Part shown: positions 53,598 through 64,000 of the stretch, piece after piece
Numbering within the stretch: position 1 is the first letter of the stretch
Layout: each line of letters begins with the position of its first letter
Source of the DNA: Phlebopus portentosus
Taxonomy: Eukaryota > Basidiomycota > Agaricomycetes > Boletales > Boletinellaceae
Assembly (NCBI GenBank): GCA_037892935.1
Contig: JAYXKI010000015.1
Location: 496,001 to 560,000, forward strand
Direction: 5' to 3'
Length of the DNA: 64,000 bases
Program-made: the position numbers and the translations under genes
The notes under the pieces: generated by a model
Database searches by the model: none
Seen by the model: the letters and a program-made list of their open reading frames with translations, nothing else
Told to the model about the DNA's origin: nothing

Positions 53598-53970
53598 GCA
53601 GTTTTCAGCAACTCAGGCATGCCTCAGACTGACAAATTCAGTACACATTTCAGTCCAAGTTCAATATGTAAATTCATAATAAAGTTATATTATCATTCAG
53701 GACTGGTCTGGGGAGCTGTACAGCCAGGTTTGAGGTCAGGAAAGTTTGAGAAAGTGGGTTGTGTGCAAAATTGGCAGTTTGCGACGTTTTGCAGTCATTT
53801 TTGCACCTTTTTCCATCGCTCAAGCTGGAATATGAAACCCACAATCAAAAAATGAATATAGCAACTTAGATCATGCAAAACGGTCAAGTATTGGGTGAGA
53901 TATGATTTATTTTGTGTTTTGAGATGCAGGAGGGCCAAAAATGGCAATATATCATGTGTCGCAGGACTTA
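53598..53970. mobile_element. Half copy of the IR2-type MITE
   Basis: Matches one arm of IR2 (about 25930-26290): the shared blocks CAGGCATGCCTCA, TGTAAATTCATA, ATTATCATTC, AGCAACTTAGAT, TTGGGTGAGATATGAT and TTTTGTGTTTTGAG come in the same order. The inverted partner arm is absent. It ends beside the second hAT-type MITE. Confidence 0.65.
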
Positions 53971-53977
53971 TAAAAGA

Positions 53978-56436
53978 CAGGGTTCCACATGTATCGTGGT
54001 GACTGGCAATTCCCATGAGTTCCGCTGTAGAGATACCTGCGGATTTGAGCTCAGATCTACTCTATTTGGATGATCTGATATGCCGATCATCAGAACGATT
54101 GACCTTGACCATATGTGGAAGGATCTGCAGTGTGGATCAGTAGGTTGTGCATTTATGGTTCAGCAGCCTTCTGTTCCCCTCCATCCAGCCTCACTCTCTA
54201 TTGTCTACCCCTTTCAGGCGACAGGCTGTGATGCAGATGACTTGGTTGGATGTCCATATTTACATTTTATTTGGTTTCTTTCCTTATTTATCTCCCTGAA
54301 TCATGTTTCGAGCCTTTGTTGTATGGGTAGCTCACTACTGTATATAAGCCTCTTGTGCCACTCTAATGAAAAGGGAGAGCCCCAGAATGCCCCAGTTTCG
54401 ACTCATATCATCTCCAGTCAAGTTCCCTAGTCTCCCAGCTTCGTCTCAGTCCGTTCCCTCGAGTTCCAGTCCAGTTCTGACAGTTGCACCAGTTGTGCAT
54501 ATACTCCAGCCCAGCAGATTGTCGATTTTGCTATATCTCCATCAGTTCTCCACCGATCACCTCGGTTTAGCATTCGTTCGATTTGTCTCATCGTTCTGCA
54601 TCTTCAAGTATTTTCACCCACGAGTTCCGCAGAGTTCCGCTTCATTTCGCCAAGTTTCGATTTTACGATAGTTTTCTGATATCTTGTTCAGTCTGTATCT
54701 CCCTCATTTCTTATCCGTTCATTGTGATTCTTGATCTGTTAGGATCGTGTCGACGAGTACTTTTGATCTCTTATTTTACATCATCGACTTAGCTAGCTAG
54801 TTTTCGACCTCAGAGTAGGTGGCTCAGTTTACACTTCCGACATGGCACCCTTTTGTATTTTGTTTCCCCCTTCTCTAAGCCATTCCCCTTGACACCAGCA
54901 TACACTCCTCACATTTTAGACACTCCCTCTTACATTTTACACATCTGGTTGACCCCCAGAGGTCGAACTCAGACCTTCAGACTGTCAGTTGGCCTTCAGA
55001 GCTGGCAGATATGTTTCACCGCATGCCAACTTTTTTACTCGATGGAGTCTGAATCATGCCTAATTTTAGTAATTTACGTCGATCTCAGTGTCTCACTTTC
55101 TGAGTGGACGGACCTGACCACAATTTTGAAATGTTAGTAAATCATCTCTACAACACAATTCTGGGCCATATTATGCAGATATCAACCTAATTAGGTCCTA
55201 AATCAAGGAAACTCGGGCAATCTGTGGTGTATTCTAATGAAATAAAATGCCTTAATGATGGCTGTATAGTCACGTGATGCATATACACAGATTTGAGGTG
55301 GACACATCTTCTTTGATTACCAGAACAAAACAGCATAAATAAACATCCCTAGGTGATTGGATGGCAGTTAGGAATATTTATCTGCAAAATTCAACAAAAT
55401 ATTCAGCTGGGAGACAAAGATATGGCACACAAAAGCTTTTCCCCATGACCATATTCCTATCTCCTCCTTGAGTTTACTAATTTTGGTCAGTTTCATTGCA
55501 GAAATCAAGGTTTGACCTAAATTTCTTCATTTTGTTCAGAAAAAATTCTTAAGGATGTTTCTCATTCCTGAGATACTGTATAAAAACAGTGCATTTTACA
55601 CTTAAATGAATGTTTTCAGCAAAAAAAATTATGGATTCATGTTCATCATGCCTGAAAACATATTTCACACATTTTTTGAGGATTTTTTCTGTTTTGTAGA
55701 AGACATGAGATCAAGACAAAACTCAACTTCAAAAGTGTGACAAGTGTCGATCACTGGGATGAGGAACACACAGTCTGTTGTTAGGAATTGCCAGTCACCA
55801 TGTATCGTATATGATATGCATGTATATTTTCAGCTTCATACGCATACAGTCATATAAAATACATGTGTATATTTATCTTTGAAGCAAGATATGCATACGC
55901 GCATATAATATACGGTGTATATGGCATATACAGGGCCACACTGACTAACATGATATTTTGACCATTACATCTCATGTTCGAGCCTCAAAAATACTTATAT
56001 GATATTCCTTGACTTAAGACAACTAATACAAGTATTGATAAACTTACAAGAAGCAAGCGGCGAGGGAGGTTGGGAACCACAACTGAAAGTCAGTCATGAT
56101 TCCCACGTCTCAGTACCAAGCAGCAACCCTCGATACCGTACCAAACCCGGTAATCAGGTGTTGAGACTGGGATCCAACACTAAAGTTTTGATGAATAGTT
56201 GTTCATTCTGGTAGAAGCGGGGCTGACTTTATTTAAAATTTGAGTTTTCTTACTGGTTTCAGACCTCGAAAATATACATGCGTATACGGCGTATACGCGA
56301 AAATTTCTGAAACTATATATGCATACGAGCGTATAAATATGCGCATATATTTCGACTGCTCGAGCTGATACGCATACGGGCGTATAGCGTATACGCCGTA
56401 TCGTATACGCTATATACGATAGGCTGCGGAACCCTA
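53978..56436. mobile_element. hAT-type MITE, copy 2, split by an insertion
   Basis: The left end CAGGGTTCCACATGTATCGT (53978-53997) and the rest (55809-56436) align with the 633-bp copy at 4270-4902 once 53998-55808 is removed. The right terminus, TAGGGTTCCGCAGC when reverse-complemented, matches copy 1. Many differences are CpG changed to TpG or CpA (GATACGCGCG against GATATGCATG). No matching 8-bp flank remains. Confidence 0.8.
53998..55799. mobile_element. Non-autonomous 1.8-kb element with 16-bp TIR and 9-bp TSD (Mutator-like?)
   Basis: The ends are GGTGACTGGCAATTCC and its exact reverse complement. Direct flanks ATGTATCGT lie at 53989-53997 and 55800-55808. A 9-bp duplication is typical of Mutator-like elements, though the inverted repeats are short. 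There is no transposase. Inside are a TATA-like TATATAAG (54341) and an AT-rich right half; the small plus-strand frames (54080-54671) show no domain. Confidence 0.8.
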
Positions 56437-56520
56437 CTGTATAACTACGGCAATTGATGCTGAGAGCGAACCGTCTGATTCTTCCTAGTGATAGAAACAA
56501 AGTGGTTGGGAGTGCCAGAA

Positions 56521-57498
56521 TCAAGCTTCTGAGGAAGTGTAGAGACATTTAGCATCGCCGGAGGGAATGATGCAGTCGAAAGCACCAGAATCGAGCTTCC
56601 GAGGAACTGCAGAGATACCAGAAAGAATGACGGCGCTTTCAGCAGGAATATGGCCATTGTCGGTAGTATTTGCAACAGTTTCAGAGACAGGAAACCAATG
56701 ATCAGAAGAAATCTGTTCAGCCGATTCGGCGATGTCACAGTTTGTCCAAGCTGGATTCTCCAGAGAAAATGCATTACGGTTCTTTGGGGAGACTTGACGC
56801 TGCAGTAATACAGATACAGAGTTTTCGCCAGAGATAAAAGAAGTAGCGGAGCGGGGAAGTCGGATAACATTGCTATTCGCGCTTCCAGAAATGAGCTGCG
56901 AATTCCTCGTCCTGAGAGAGTGAGCGTTCATCAGCGGCACCGGAGCCCTTCGTAGAGTGGTAGTGGATACGGATCGACCTATTATCTGCCTTAAAGAAAC
57001 ATCATTTTGTACTTCAACGTTTTCTTTCTCTGAGCCGTCTTTCCGGCGAATTCTTGGGGTTGCCTGGGGAGAGATGCTCGAAGAAATGCGCCGTCGAGAA
57101 ACTGTGAGCTTTCTGACGACATCTACGCTCATTACATCCTCCTGTGTTGTGGAGGAGCTTATAGTCTGATCGCGACGCGCACTTCTTGCTTGAACCAAGG
57201 AGTGAGTTGCCCCCTTGTTCAGGTCATGCTTCGAATGTTTCTTGGATAGATGGCTCGAGGAGCCGATAATCGGAGTGTCTCGTTTTAAGCTAACTGGACA
57301 CTTCGAAGGCTCTACCATGGTCAGACACCAGATGTGGCGGTTGCGCGTGTGTGACGTCCGACCTTCGCTTGATTTGGCAGGAGAAGTAGAAGTAGATCTT
57401 TCTAAACCAACACGCTGTGCGTAGTTGCCACGCTTCAAGAGACAATGGATACGGCCGACTTGGAATTGAAGACCAGCCTTTGCAGAGTGTCGTGCCAT
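56521..57498 (-). pseudogene. ORF opening with a histone H2A(.Z)-like fragment, then unknown Ser-rich sequence (325 codons)
   Basis: From ATG 57498 the first ~31 residues (SAKAGLQFQVGRIHCLLKRG then NYAQRV) match the start of the H2A/H2A.Z histone fold, with Pro-to-Gln and Arg-to-Cys changes at normally invariant sites. The homology stops where the core should continue. The remaining ~290 residues are Ser/Arg-rich and unrelated to histones, with no recognised domain; a ~30-bp block (CCAGAATCRAGCTTCYGAGG) is repeated at 56517 and 56591. A captured or truncated histone gene piece fused by chance or transduction is the simplest reading; an intron after the fragment is possible. Not a working histone. 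Confidence 0.5.
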
Positions 57499-57929
57499 CG
57501 AGGTTGTCTGACGGTGGCACGGGCTGACCGGTTAGATATGGACTCCCAGAATCTCGAATGCGCCTTGCTGTGTTGCCGGTAGAAATCAGATAGCTGAAAT
57601 TAAAATAAGAATTGATATTTTGTTGTTTTGTTGTTTTGTTGAATAAGGACAAGTAACGACAGTGGGGGCAGCGACGTGTGGCAGCGGAGCCGCAAGGCTC
57701 ATTTATGTTAAGAGTACATGTCTCAGTGTGTACGGTACACGACTCTGAATAGGATCTACCTGTTAAGAATACATGTCTAGGGATGAAATAAGACAATGTG
57801 GTTGTGCGGAATGGCTAAAAGCTCACCTCAGTGTGTATGGTACACGACTGAGGGGCAAAGATGCGCGGCGGGAATGTTAAAGGCCGCGGCCGGAAAAGGA
57901 AAGTGGAAGTCACGGGGTGCGTCGACCAT
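57499..57929. other. Spacer with two GTGTAYGGTACAC palindromes
   Basis: GTGTACGGTACAC at 57728-57740 and GTGTATGGTACAC at 57833-57845 lie in matching ~20-bp contexts (CTCAGTGTGTAYGG), 105 bp apart. A TTGTT microsatellite-like run is near 57620-57642. No gene seen. CRN duplication starts at 57930. Confidence 0.45.
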
Positions 57930-60271
57930 AGAATCACAATTAATTTCGCAAACTCGCATAAAGTTCCTCAGTGTTGACTCCTAAGACGTACTGGGCAATC
58001 CTTCTTTTCCATGTATCTGCTTCAGAAGCAGGTGCCCATGGCTGCTCAGTGAGACCACTTGCCTCATCCTCGGGAACAATAAATATGTACCTCCATTTCA
58101 AATCACTGAGGTGATTGATCTCCCACAGCGCTTTCACGAAACCTGTCTTGATCGGGTGATCAACGGAGACGGTGAACTGGAATAAGACAACCTCGGTAGC
58201 GTGGCCTTCGGTGTCTACCGTCACAGCGAAGGAATCAACGCCCGCCAATCTTGAAGACAGAGGACGATAGTACTTGGTTGTATCTATGTTTTCAATCTTG
58301 CCGAAGTCAAAGGTCTTGTCAAGATGCGACAAGTTGAGGGCCACCGTTTCTCCCGGAAAAGATAACGAGGCCGCGGTAAGCAGCGACTTGCACGCTCTGA
58401 GCAGCCATCTATGCCCCGCCCCTTCAAATAGCAGTCCGGCGGCGGTCCGTGTGCCCTGATGTCTCATGAGAGTTTCATAGCTGCGCTGCATCTCGGACGC
58501 TATCTCGATCTCCGCCTGCTCTATAATCAACTCCAAGATGGCTTGCGAAATGATGCTGCCCGATGGAATACTTCGATCATACCGCGCAGATTGCGGATCT
58601 CTCATGGGATTTATTTCGACCAAGAAACTGCTGACGTCGTCTTTGAACTCTACGTCCGTCGGCTTGAACAAGTCTTTCGCATTAGCCTGTCGGATGGCTC
58701 GTGTTGTCTTGGATGAGAGTGTTGTTTCTTTCATTGCAAGAAGATGTCTCGCTGATCCTCCATATTTCAGGAAGGCCTTGCGCCATTCATCGTCCGAGCG
58801 ATTTGTAACAGCCATACCGCTGAAATTATATCACTACGCGGCAAATTTCCTAAATAAAGAGTGTTCGTACCGGGATATGTACATCTCTTCCCATCCCCAC
58901 GTCTTCATAATATACGTCTCCGGTTGGGTTTCCTTCTCCCATTCTTTCCACCGGCTATTTTTGGGAGAGGATGCCACAACAATATGCCAGTTTCGCATCT
59001 CATATGGCCTGGGCTGATTATTGTTCAGATCGTACAGAATAAGAGCATCTCTGTCACGATCATCGGTAACCTTTAACCCAGCAGCGGCGATGGTTTTAAA
59101 GGGAATCCAAAAAGCACCATCATCTTGGAACAAATAGCGACTCGTGTCTGACCAAGAGACGATGGTGCGTTTTCCACTGGAAAGACGCTTCAGGAGGCAA
59201 TACGTCAAGTATACCGTTTTCCCTGGTCATGAAAATCAGACGACCAATTAGCAGAAAGTAAGTGCGACGCACCAATTCCTGGTTGTCCTATGAGCAACAC
59301 ACGTGACGTCTTGCTTTTATCCGCAGACGCCAGGAATGAATCAAGCTCCTCGTATTCCTTGCGTATCAGAAACCGCGGCATAACCAGATTGGATAGACCC
59401 GCGGACCAACCTTCGAGCTTGGTCAGGTCGAGAAATCGGCCAACCGGCTCCGTACCCTCCGCCTGCTCATCAGAGATAGAGAGCTCGAGGCTAGGGACGC
59501 GATAAGTGCCTTCAACAATCAGGTCCGCGAGGTTCCCTTTTTTCCAAAGGCCTACATACAGCAAATATCGTAGTCTGTGTTCTGTGTTTGTTTCAGAATC
59601 GTCCAAGCGCAAAACTAAATAGCACAAATGGAAGTCAGAGACGTGTCAGCTTAGATTTTGTCGTAATACTGACTTTCGCTATCTCGAGTGATTTCAGTAA
59701 CCGATCCATCACTTCTCGGGCGTTTGGAAGGGATGGTCGTAGCCAGTTGCGGTTCTACCACCAGCATGAGCGGCACAGAGCTAGATACCAATTTGAAAAG
59801 AGGAAGAAGCACGACGCACCGGGAACCTCGATAAGCAGTGTCTTTTCTGTAAGTTGTCTCAACTCCTGCTTCGGCTTGAGCTTCTTAACTTTCTGTTCAT
59901 CGGGGGAGAAGACCTCGTTGAGTCGGTCATTAAATTTGTCGGAGTCTATGTCGGCAAAGTCGATTCCGGAATCCGTGCATCTCCACACCGTGAGCCTGCC
60001 AGGAACGACGTGCTCGAGGACATCTGGTCGCAATTCCTTGATCTTCATCTTCAGGTCGTCAACGTACGCGTCATGGGGGACTTTGATTGAAAACACGTCT
60101 CCGAAGACAGCCTTCTTTTCGTGGTCGATAAGGAGGCACCAGACTCTGTGGTTCGACATGCTGACCGTCGAGGTGGTTGTCGTGGCTAGTGGCAGAAACG
60201 AGTTGGTGGCTGCATGCTCGTAGGTTCAGTTCACATGACGGGCCTTGGCATCAGTCACGCGACTCCCACGA
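57930..60271. repeat. Segmental duplication, right copy (partner 5463-7803)
   Basis: The right-hand partner; see the left copy for the pattern of identity. Beyond 60271 and before 57930 the flanks are unrelated to those of copy 1. The hAT-type MITEs near both copies lie at different distances and are far more diverged than the genes, so they do not belong to the duplicated unit. Confidence 0.88.
57940..60159 (-). CDS. Crinkler (CRN)-like protein, copy 2, five exons, 664 aa
   Basis: Model (minus): 60159-59820, 59754-59674, 59614-59273, 59222-58871, 58819-57940, the same splice sites as copy 1 shifted by 52467. Exons 2-5 encode the same residues as copy 1, including Walker A (250-257) and the E504/D567/Q586 nuclease-like motif. 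Exon 1 has the same length but about one third of its residues differ. It starts MSNHRVWCLLIDHEKKAVFG and keeps LTVWRCTD and FNDRLNEVFS; the middle (KVPHDAYVDDLKMKIKELRP) fits the common CRN N-terminal pattern better than copy 1 does. No stop or shift, so both genes may be expressed. Upstream ~110 bp are almost the same as copy 1, so the promoter may be shared in type. Confidence 0.8.
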
Positions 60272-60818
60272 GCACATTGTCTACAGCATTAGGGGCAACA
60301 ATCACTGCATATTGGAGGTCCCTAACAAATGCCTGTGTAGCTGTACATACCTGAGATAAGGAAATCTATGCAAAAATCTGTCTTACATCACACAGAAAAT
60401 TTGTGTAGAACAAGATACATTACATACACAGATATATGCATTTCTGTGTAGATCACCCAACATAAAAGTTTGTATAGTTTTGTCTAGCTGATGTGGTGCT
60501 TGATTAGATTTTGAGAGTTGATATATAAGAACTAGACTAGATTTGTATAATTGAACTATGTAAATCTACACAGATCTACATGTGCGAGACTGTGAGTGAT
60601 GAGTGTCAGATGAACTTAGATGCATTTTGACATGTTGTCCTCTTTGTCTCTTGCCACCACTGTCATGCCACTCTATCCACCCCCAGCACCTACAAATCAT
60701 CTCTGTCCCTGCTTCATCCACCTCATTCATAACTGTTTCACAGCACCATCACTGAGGCCATCATCACTGTTCCTGCTTACTTTAATGACTTGCAATATCA
60801 GGCAATGAAGGATGCTGG
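60272..60818. other. AT-rich spacer with CTGTGTAG/CTACACAG words
   Basis: CTGTGTAG, TTGTGTAG and CTACACAG recur between 60330 and 60580 in both orientations, which suggests a decayed MITE, but no clean termini or duplication were found. No gene. Confidence 0.35.
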
Positions 60819-61965
60819 TGTTAGGCAGATGGCTCAAGGGCTGAGTCAAGGCAGGCCAACACAATAACAAACAAGTGTAATTGAGTTAAACCCGAAAATG
60901 TCGCTCAGGTCAAGATAGCTAAGTCGGGGCTTAAGTCCAGACCGTCAAATGCTATGTTGAGTGAAGGTAAGTAGAATAGAAAGACAAGGAAGTAAACAAG
61001 TCAAACTATCTACTTATATAGACTTCAAGCGCATGAAAGGTCTACTCTAATGAGAAGTCACATGATGAAGGAATGGGGTGATTAGTGAGCATTGTGGAAA
61101 ATGATGGAAGGTTCCGGCAAATGAATGAGTAATTGTTAATAAGAAAATAAAAGAGAAGAAAAGAAAATTAAAATATAAGATGATGTAAGAAAATAAAAGG
61201 AAAATGTTCGAGTCCTTACATCACCCCCCCTCTCAAGGTTGGGCGTCCCGACCAACCACATAGGCCCTCTGACAACGTGAATTTATACAGCACTCATAGA
61301 CTTTGTCGAGGTATTGTTAGCTTTTGCAGAGCCCCAGAATGCTTGCAATAGAATTCCTGAATGGATTCCTGTGCATTGTCTATAACATCCAACTCTGGTT
61401 GCCATGTTGCTTCTTTGTATCTAACCCACTTGACCAGGAACTGGAGCCTGCCTTGATATAGATGCGAGTCGAGTATTTCTTCAACCTCGTACTCTTCCTA
61501 TTTATCAATGATCACTGGTGGTGGTGGAGGTGGCTTCTTTTACGACTCGAAGGACAGTTAGATGGCTAGTTTGAGCAAGATCTCATTGAAGACTGGATGA
61601 ACCTTCTTCCAGGTCTTCAGCAATTTGAGTCTGTATGCGCTTGCACCAACCTTTTCTACCACCTCGAAGGGGCCAAACCACTTGTCATCCATCTTCTTCA
61701 TCAGTCGGATCATCTTGATATTCTATCCATCCAAGAAGACTTTCTGCCCAGCCTCATAATTGATAGATTCTCCAGCATGGCGGTCATGAAATCGTTTTAT
61801 GTCTTTGTTCACCTTGACCAGGTTACTCTGAGCGAGCTCATGCACCTCCTTGACATGCTTGGTGAATTCTTTCACTGACAGGTTTGACAACACCATCCCA
61901 ACCCCTGTAAAATCCAAGGGGTGTATTCCTATATTAACAAAGAAAGGAAATAGTTTCATTGCTGA
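60819..61965 (-). mobile_element. G1-like gypsy fragment E1: 3' LTR plus integrase end
   Basis: LTR 60819-61220 (402 bp, TG...CA) with a G-run polypurine tract, then the 3' end of pol: integrase C-terminal region in minus-strand pieces (for example 61959-61723, GQKVFLDG) with stops. Cut at 61965 by the next LTR. Confidence 0.75.
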
Positions 61966-63242
61966 TGTTAGGTAGACGGCTCAGGGGCTGAACCAAGGCA
62001 GGCCAACATAATAATAAATAAGTATAATTGAGTTAAACCCAAATACGTCACTTAGATCAAGACAGCTAAGATGAGGCTTAAGTCCAGACCATCGAATGCT
62101 AAGTCGTCGTAGTGGTAAGTAGAATTCACAACTAAATAATACAAGAAATAGAGTAAGTACCTAAGTTATCATGGTGGTAAGTAGAATAGTAAGATAGGGG
62201 ATCAAAAAGTCAAACTAGTTACTTATATTCACTTTGAGTGTGGTAAAGGTCTACTCTATTAAGAAGTCACATGATGAAGAAATGGGGTGATTAGTGAGCA
62301 TTGTAAAAAATGATGGAAGGTTCCGGTAAATGGATGAGTAATCATTAATAAAAAAATTAAAAAAATAAAAGAAAAAGAAAAGAAATTAAAAAATAGAAAA
62401 TGATGTAAGAAAATAAAAGGAAAATGTTTGAGTCCTTACATCACCCCCCTTTCAAGGTTGGGCATCCCAACCAACCACATAAGCCTTCTGACGATGTGAA
62501 TTTGTACAGCATTTGTAGACTTTGTTGAGGTATTGTTAGCTTTCTTAGAGCCCCAGGATGTTTGCGATAGAAGTCTTGAATTGATTCTTGTGCATTATCT
62601 TTGACGTTGGACTCCAGTTGCCATGTTGCTTCTTTATATCCAACCCACTTGACTAGAAATTGGAGTTTGCCTCAATGTAGATGCAAGTTGAGTATTTTTT
62701 CAACCTCGTACTCTTTCTGCTCATCAATGATCACTGGTGGCGGTGGAGGCGGCTTCTTTTACAACTCGAAAGATGGTTGGATGGCCGGTTTGAGCAAGAT
62801 CTCATTGAAGACTGGATGAATCTTTTTCCACAACTTTGGTAGCTTGAGTCTGTATGTGCTTGCACCAGCTCTTTCCACTACCTTGAAGGGACTGAACCAC
62901 TTGTCATCCATCTTCTTCATCAGTCAGATTGTCTTGATATTCTGTCCATCCAAGAAGACTTTCTGCCCTGCCTTGTAACTAATGGACTTTCCAGCATGAC
63001 GGTCATAGAAGTGCTTCATGTCTTTGTTCACTTGGGCTAGGTTACTCTGAGCAAGTTCATGCACCTCTTTGACATGCTTGACAAATTCTTCTGCTGATAG
63101 GTTTGATGATGCTGTCCCAACCTCCATAAAGTCCAAAAGGTGTATTCCCGTGTTAATGAAGAAGGGGGACAACTTTGTCGCTGAGTGTTCACAGTTGTTG
63201 TATGCGAACTCTGCAAGAGCTAGCCAATCCACCCAGTCCAAC
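61966..63242 (-). mobile_element. G1-like gypsy fragment E2: 3' LTR plus integrase end
   Basis: LTR 61966-62440 (475 bp), polypurine tract, then decayed pol (63241-62924: WVDWLALAEFAYNNCEHSATKLSPFF, then GQKVFLDGQNIKTI). Cut at 63242 by the next LTR. It is a separate copy from E1 (the sequences differ throughout). Confidence 0.75.
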
Positions 63243-63690
63243 TGTTAGGCGGCGAGACTAACGGGCGTCGATCTCGAGGCGGCCAATACAATAACAAGCA
63301 ACTAGCTAACGCGAGTTGCTGGGCTATACACACGCTATGTTGCAGTAAAGGTAAGTAGATTTCAGCAAACTAATAATACAAGAGTAGATACCTATGTCGC
63401 AGTGAAGGTAAGTAGAATAGAAAGACAAGGAACGAAAGAGTCAAACTATCTACTTATATAGACTTTGAGCACGGGAAAGGTCTACTCTAATAGGAAGTCA
63501 CATGACAAGGAATGAGATGATTAGTGAGCGTGATAGAACATTGTGGAATGTTCCGGTAATTGGATGAATAAGCGCATAAGAAAAATAAAAGAAAAGGAAA
63601 AAGAATATTTAAAATGAATGATGACATAAGAAAAGAAAAGGAAAATGTTCGAGTCCTTACATCACCCTCCTCTCAAGGTTGGGTGTCCCG
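63243..63690 (-). mobile_element. G1-like gypsy fragment E3: LTR with short internal stub
   Basis: LTR 63243-63661 (419 bp), same subfamily as the solo LTR at 9998-10417, followed by about 29 bp of polypurine tract/internal sequence; homology stops near 63690. Confidence 0.75.
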
Positions 63691-64000
63691 ATGAAGAGTA
63701 AGTCTGAAGCTTGGGAACGTACGGAGTCGTTATGACCAGTTCCGCGGTGTTCCGACTGGTTTCGCTCGGTTTCGACTAGTTTCGCTCGAACGAGTAGACT
63801 TAGCAAGAACGCCATAGTCCAGATGGCACGTGCACCGTTCTTTGATCGGCCATCAAGACAGGAGAATCATGGCATCGAGTTTGCACATGTCGATCACAAG
63901 TCTCCAGACCTCGGATCCGCATTCCAGACAAAGAGATTTGACCCTACAACCTCGTCCTCAGTCCCTCTCCTTTGTTAAACATCACAGACTTACTTTGTTA
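63691..64000. other. No gene seen at the right edge
   Basis: Contains three TTCCGACTGGTTTCG/TTTCGACTAGTTTCG-type short repeats near 63750-63790. No frame or family recognised. Confidence 0.3.

Noticed and set aside
1..64000. CRISPR array, rRNA or bacterial operon signals
   Set aside because: No regularly spaced repeats with unique spacers, no rRNA-like blocks; gene structure is eukaryotic.

Overview
The window looks like a repeat-dense, accessory region of a mushroom-type basidiomycete genome (Agaricomycotina inferred). The evidence is chromodomain-bearing Ty3/gypsy elements, 50-65-nt spliceosomal introns with CTGAC/CTAAC-type branch sites, two Crinkler (CRN)-like genes, and frequent loss of CpG sites in the older repeat copies. 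No rRNA, tRNA, CRISPR array or housekeeping gene was recognised. Most of the 64 kb is transposons nested in transposons, nearly all transcribed on the minus strand.

Layout. 1-3.8 kb: GC-rich segment with a ~145-bp tandem repeat, an unrecognised 315-codon ORF with its own TATA box, and an LTR-like sequence behind a purine tract. 4.1-5.4 kb: a perfect 44-bp hairpin and a 633-bp hAT-type MITE with an 8-bp target-site duplication (TSD). 5.47-7.69 kb: a five-exon CRN-like gene (copy 1). 8.5-9.4 kb: a decayed hypothetical gene. 9.37-27.19 kb: an old chromodomain gypsy (G1), carrying a solo LTR, a complete 11.5-kb gypsy (element A, ACGT TSD) and two long-arm inverted-repeat MITEs (CACTA-like with TGG TSD; Tc1/mariner-like with TA TSD). 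27.19-52.48 kb: a 12.6-kb-class chromodomain gypsy (C1), split by a 12.7-kb younger copy of the same family (C2; 31254-43964, TTGAC TSD, nearly identical LTRs, intact gag and pol). 52.5-56.5 kb: a broken hypothetical gene, half of an inverted-repeat MITE, and a second hAT-type MITE that is itself split by a 1.8-kb element with a 9-bp TSD. 56.5-57.5 kb: an ORF that begins with a histone H2A-like fragment. 57.94-60.16 kb: CRN-like gene copy 2. 60.8-63.7 kb: three 3' fragments of G1-like gypsies, each cut by the next.

How the parts relate. The two CRN genes match over about 1.9 kb including introns, but exon 1 (the N-terminal effector-type domain) is strongly diverged between nearly identical flanks. 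Element A carries, between pol and its 3' LTR, an intact intron-containing gene on the opposite strand whose product has a Zn2Cys6-spaced cysteine cluster; its own pol is dead (two Trp-to-stop changes and a changed first integrase Asp). Family C has a ~327-codon ORF inside its 1.6-kb LTR, a leader with overlapping ORFs upstream of gag, and, in C2 only, a ~43-bp repeat array of TCAYGTGA palindromes before the 3' LTR. Splice models, frameshift sites and family names are inferred from the sequence alone.
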